A DNA stretch of 6,328 nt from NCBI GenBank assembly GCA_002685655.1, contig NYXM01000121.1:1-6328 (forward strand), written 5' to 3'. This document shows, in pieces, positions 6,038-6,328 of the stretch (position 1 is the stretch's first letter; each line of letters starts with the position of its first letter). The notes beneath the pieces were generated by a model, which saw nothing but the letters and a program-made list of their open reading frames with translations, searched no databases and had not been told where the DNA came from. Both the position numbers and the translations under genes were made by a program. Source of the stretch: Planctomycetaceae bacterium. GTDB taxonomy: Bacteria; Planctomycetota; Planctomycetia; Pirellulales; Pirellulaceae.

Positions 6038-6328
6038 ATCATGTGCTGGGTCGACCTGAGCGGCGCACAATAGTCTCCTTATGGTCGGAAACGTGCGTGC
6101 GATCGAGGGGGTCGGGAGTCTTTTTCGGATGATGGCGTACGAGTTTTTGGGGCGAGCTTTGGCCGAAAAAGACTCCCGACCCCGTTACCATTCGACTTTC
6201 GTAACCTGATCGAACGGTTTTGGGGTTAAACTGGGTTCGAGATTGAGGTTGTCGTGATCTTTTTTCGTCAACTCGTACAGAACACGGTAACATCAATCAA
6301 ACCAACGTGTTTTGAAAACTCGGAACGC
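6038..6328. other. Non-coding right end of the window
   Basis: I find no credible gene here. An open frame on the minus strand (6039-6296) runs through the long inverted repeat and looks accidental. The content is the 21-bp inverted repeat at 6108-6183 and, further right, AT-richer sequence with weak short inverted repeats (for example AACACG 6281-6286 with CGTGTT 6306-6311). Any gene beyond 6328 cannot be judged. Confidence 0.5.
6108..6183. repeat. Long perfect inverted repeat, REP/MITE-like
   Basis: Arms of 21 bp at 6108-6128 and 6163-6183 are exact reverse complements (core GTCGGGAGTCTTTTTCGG against CCGAAAAAGACTCCCGAC), separated by 34 nt. This pairing is far longer than chance would give. 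It lies about 200 bp upstream of the coiled-coil gene. The T-run lies inside the arm, not after it, so it is not a normal terminator. A dispersed palindromic repeat, such as those mobilised by REP-associated tyrosine transposases, or a tiny non-autonomous transposon are the likeliest explanations; no transposase is in the window. Confidence 0.8.

Noticed and set aside
6039..6296. Minus-strand open frame of 85 codons at the right end
   Set aside because: It runs through both arms of the 21-bp inverted repeat, has no family resemblance and no good start signal; likely chance.

Overview
The window most resembles a chromosome segment from a planctomycete (Planctomycetota, possibly Pirellulales-like). 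The reasons are two DUF1800 proteins, a DUF1501 protein with a Tat signal directly behind one of them, a Bax-inhibitor-1 protein beginning with the typical NPAL motif, and long gaps with little obvious content. This is an inference from family knowledge; no rRNA or tRNA is present to confirm it. All credible genes lie on the minus strand, so the biological order runs from high to low coordinates.

In transcription order: (1) A non-coding stretch at 5895-6328 carries a perfect 21-bp inverted repeat (arms 6108-6128 and 6163-6183) and a possible promoter. (2) A secreted, Arg/Ala/Glu-rich, coiled-coil-like protein lies at 5157-5894. It ends at a TAG that is in the same reading frame as the next ORF. 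(3) The second DUF1800 ORF lies at 3525-5147. It has only a TTG start and no signal peptide of its own, and a possible intrinsic terminator follows it. (4) A 401-bp gap holds a promoter candidate. (5) A seven-helix BI-1/YccA-type membrane protein lies at 2365-3123. (6) A gap of about 450 bp follows, with one clear inverted repeat. (7) The first DUF1800 gene, with a Sec signal peptide, lies at 315-1916. (8) A strong stem-loop starts at the base after its stop codon. (9) The N-terminus of a Tat-exported DUF1501 protein runs off the left edge.

DUF1800 and DUF1501 are families of unknown function that are often adjacent. Here the pair at 1-1916 looks like an exported two-protein unit. The second DUF1800 copy lacks a DUF1501 partner within the window and instead sits directly behind the coiled-coil ORF. 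Reading through the single TAG would give one protein of about 789 residues: signal peptide, coiled coil, then DUF1800. That arrangement would restore export to a domain which its paralogue exports. This is the main observation: an interrupted fusion gene (nonsense mutation or sequencing error), a recoded or readthrough stop, or a tightly coupled gene pair. The sequence alone does not decide between them. I saw no CRISPR array, transposase gene, tRNA or rRNA.
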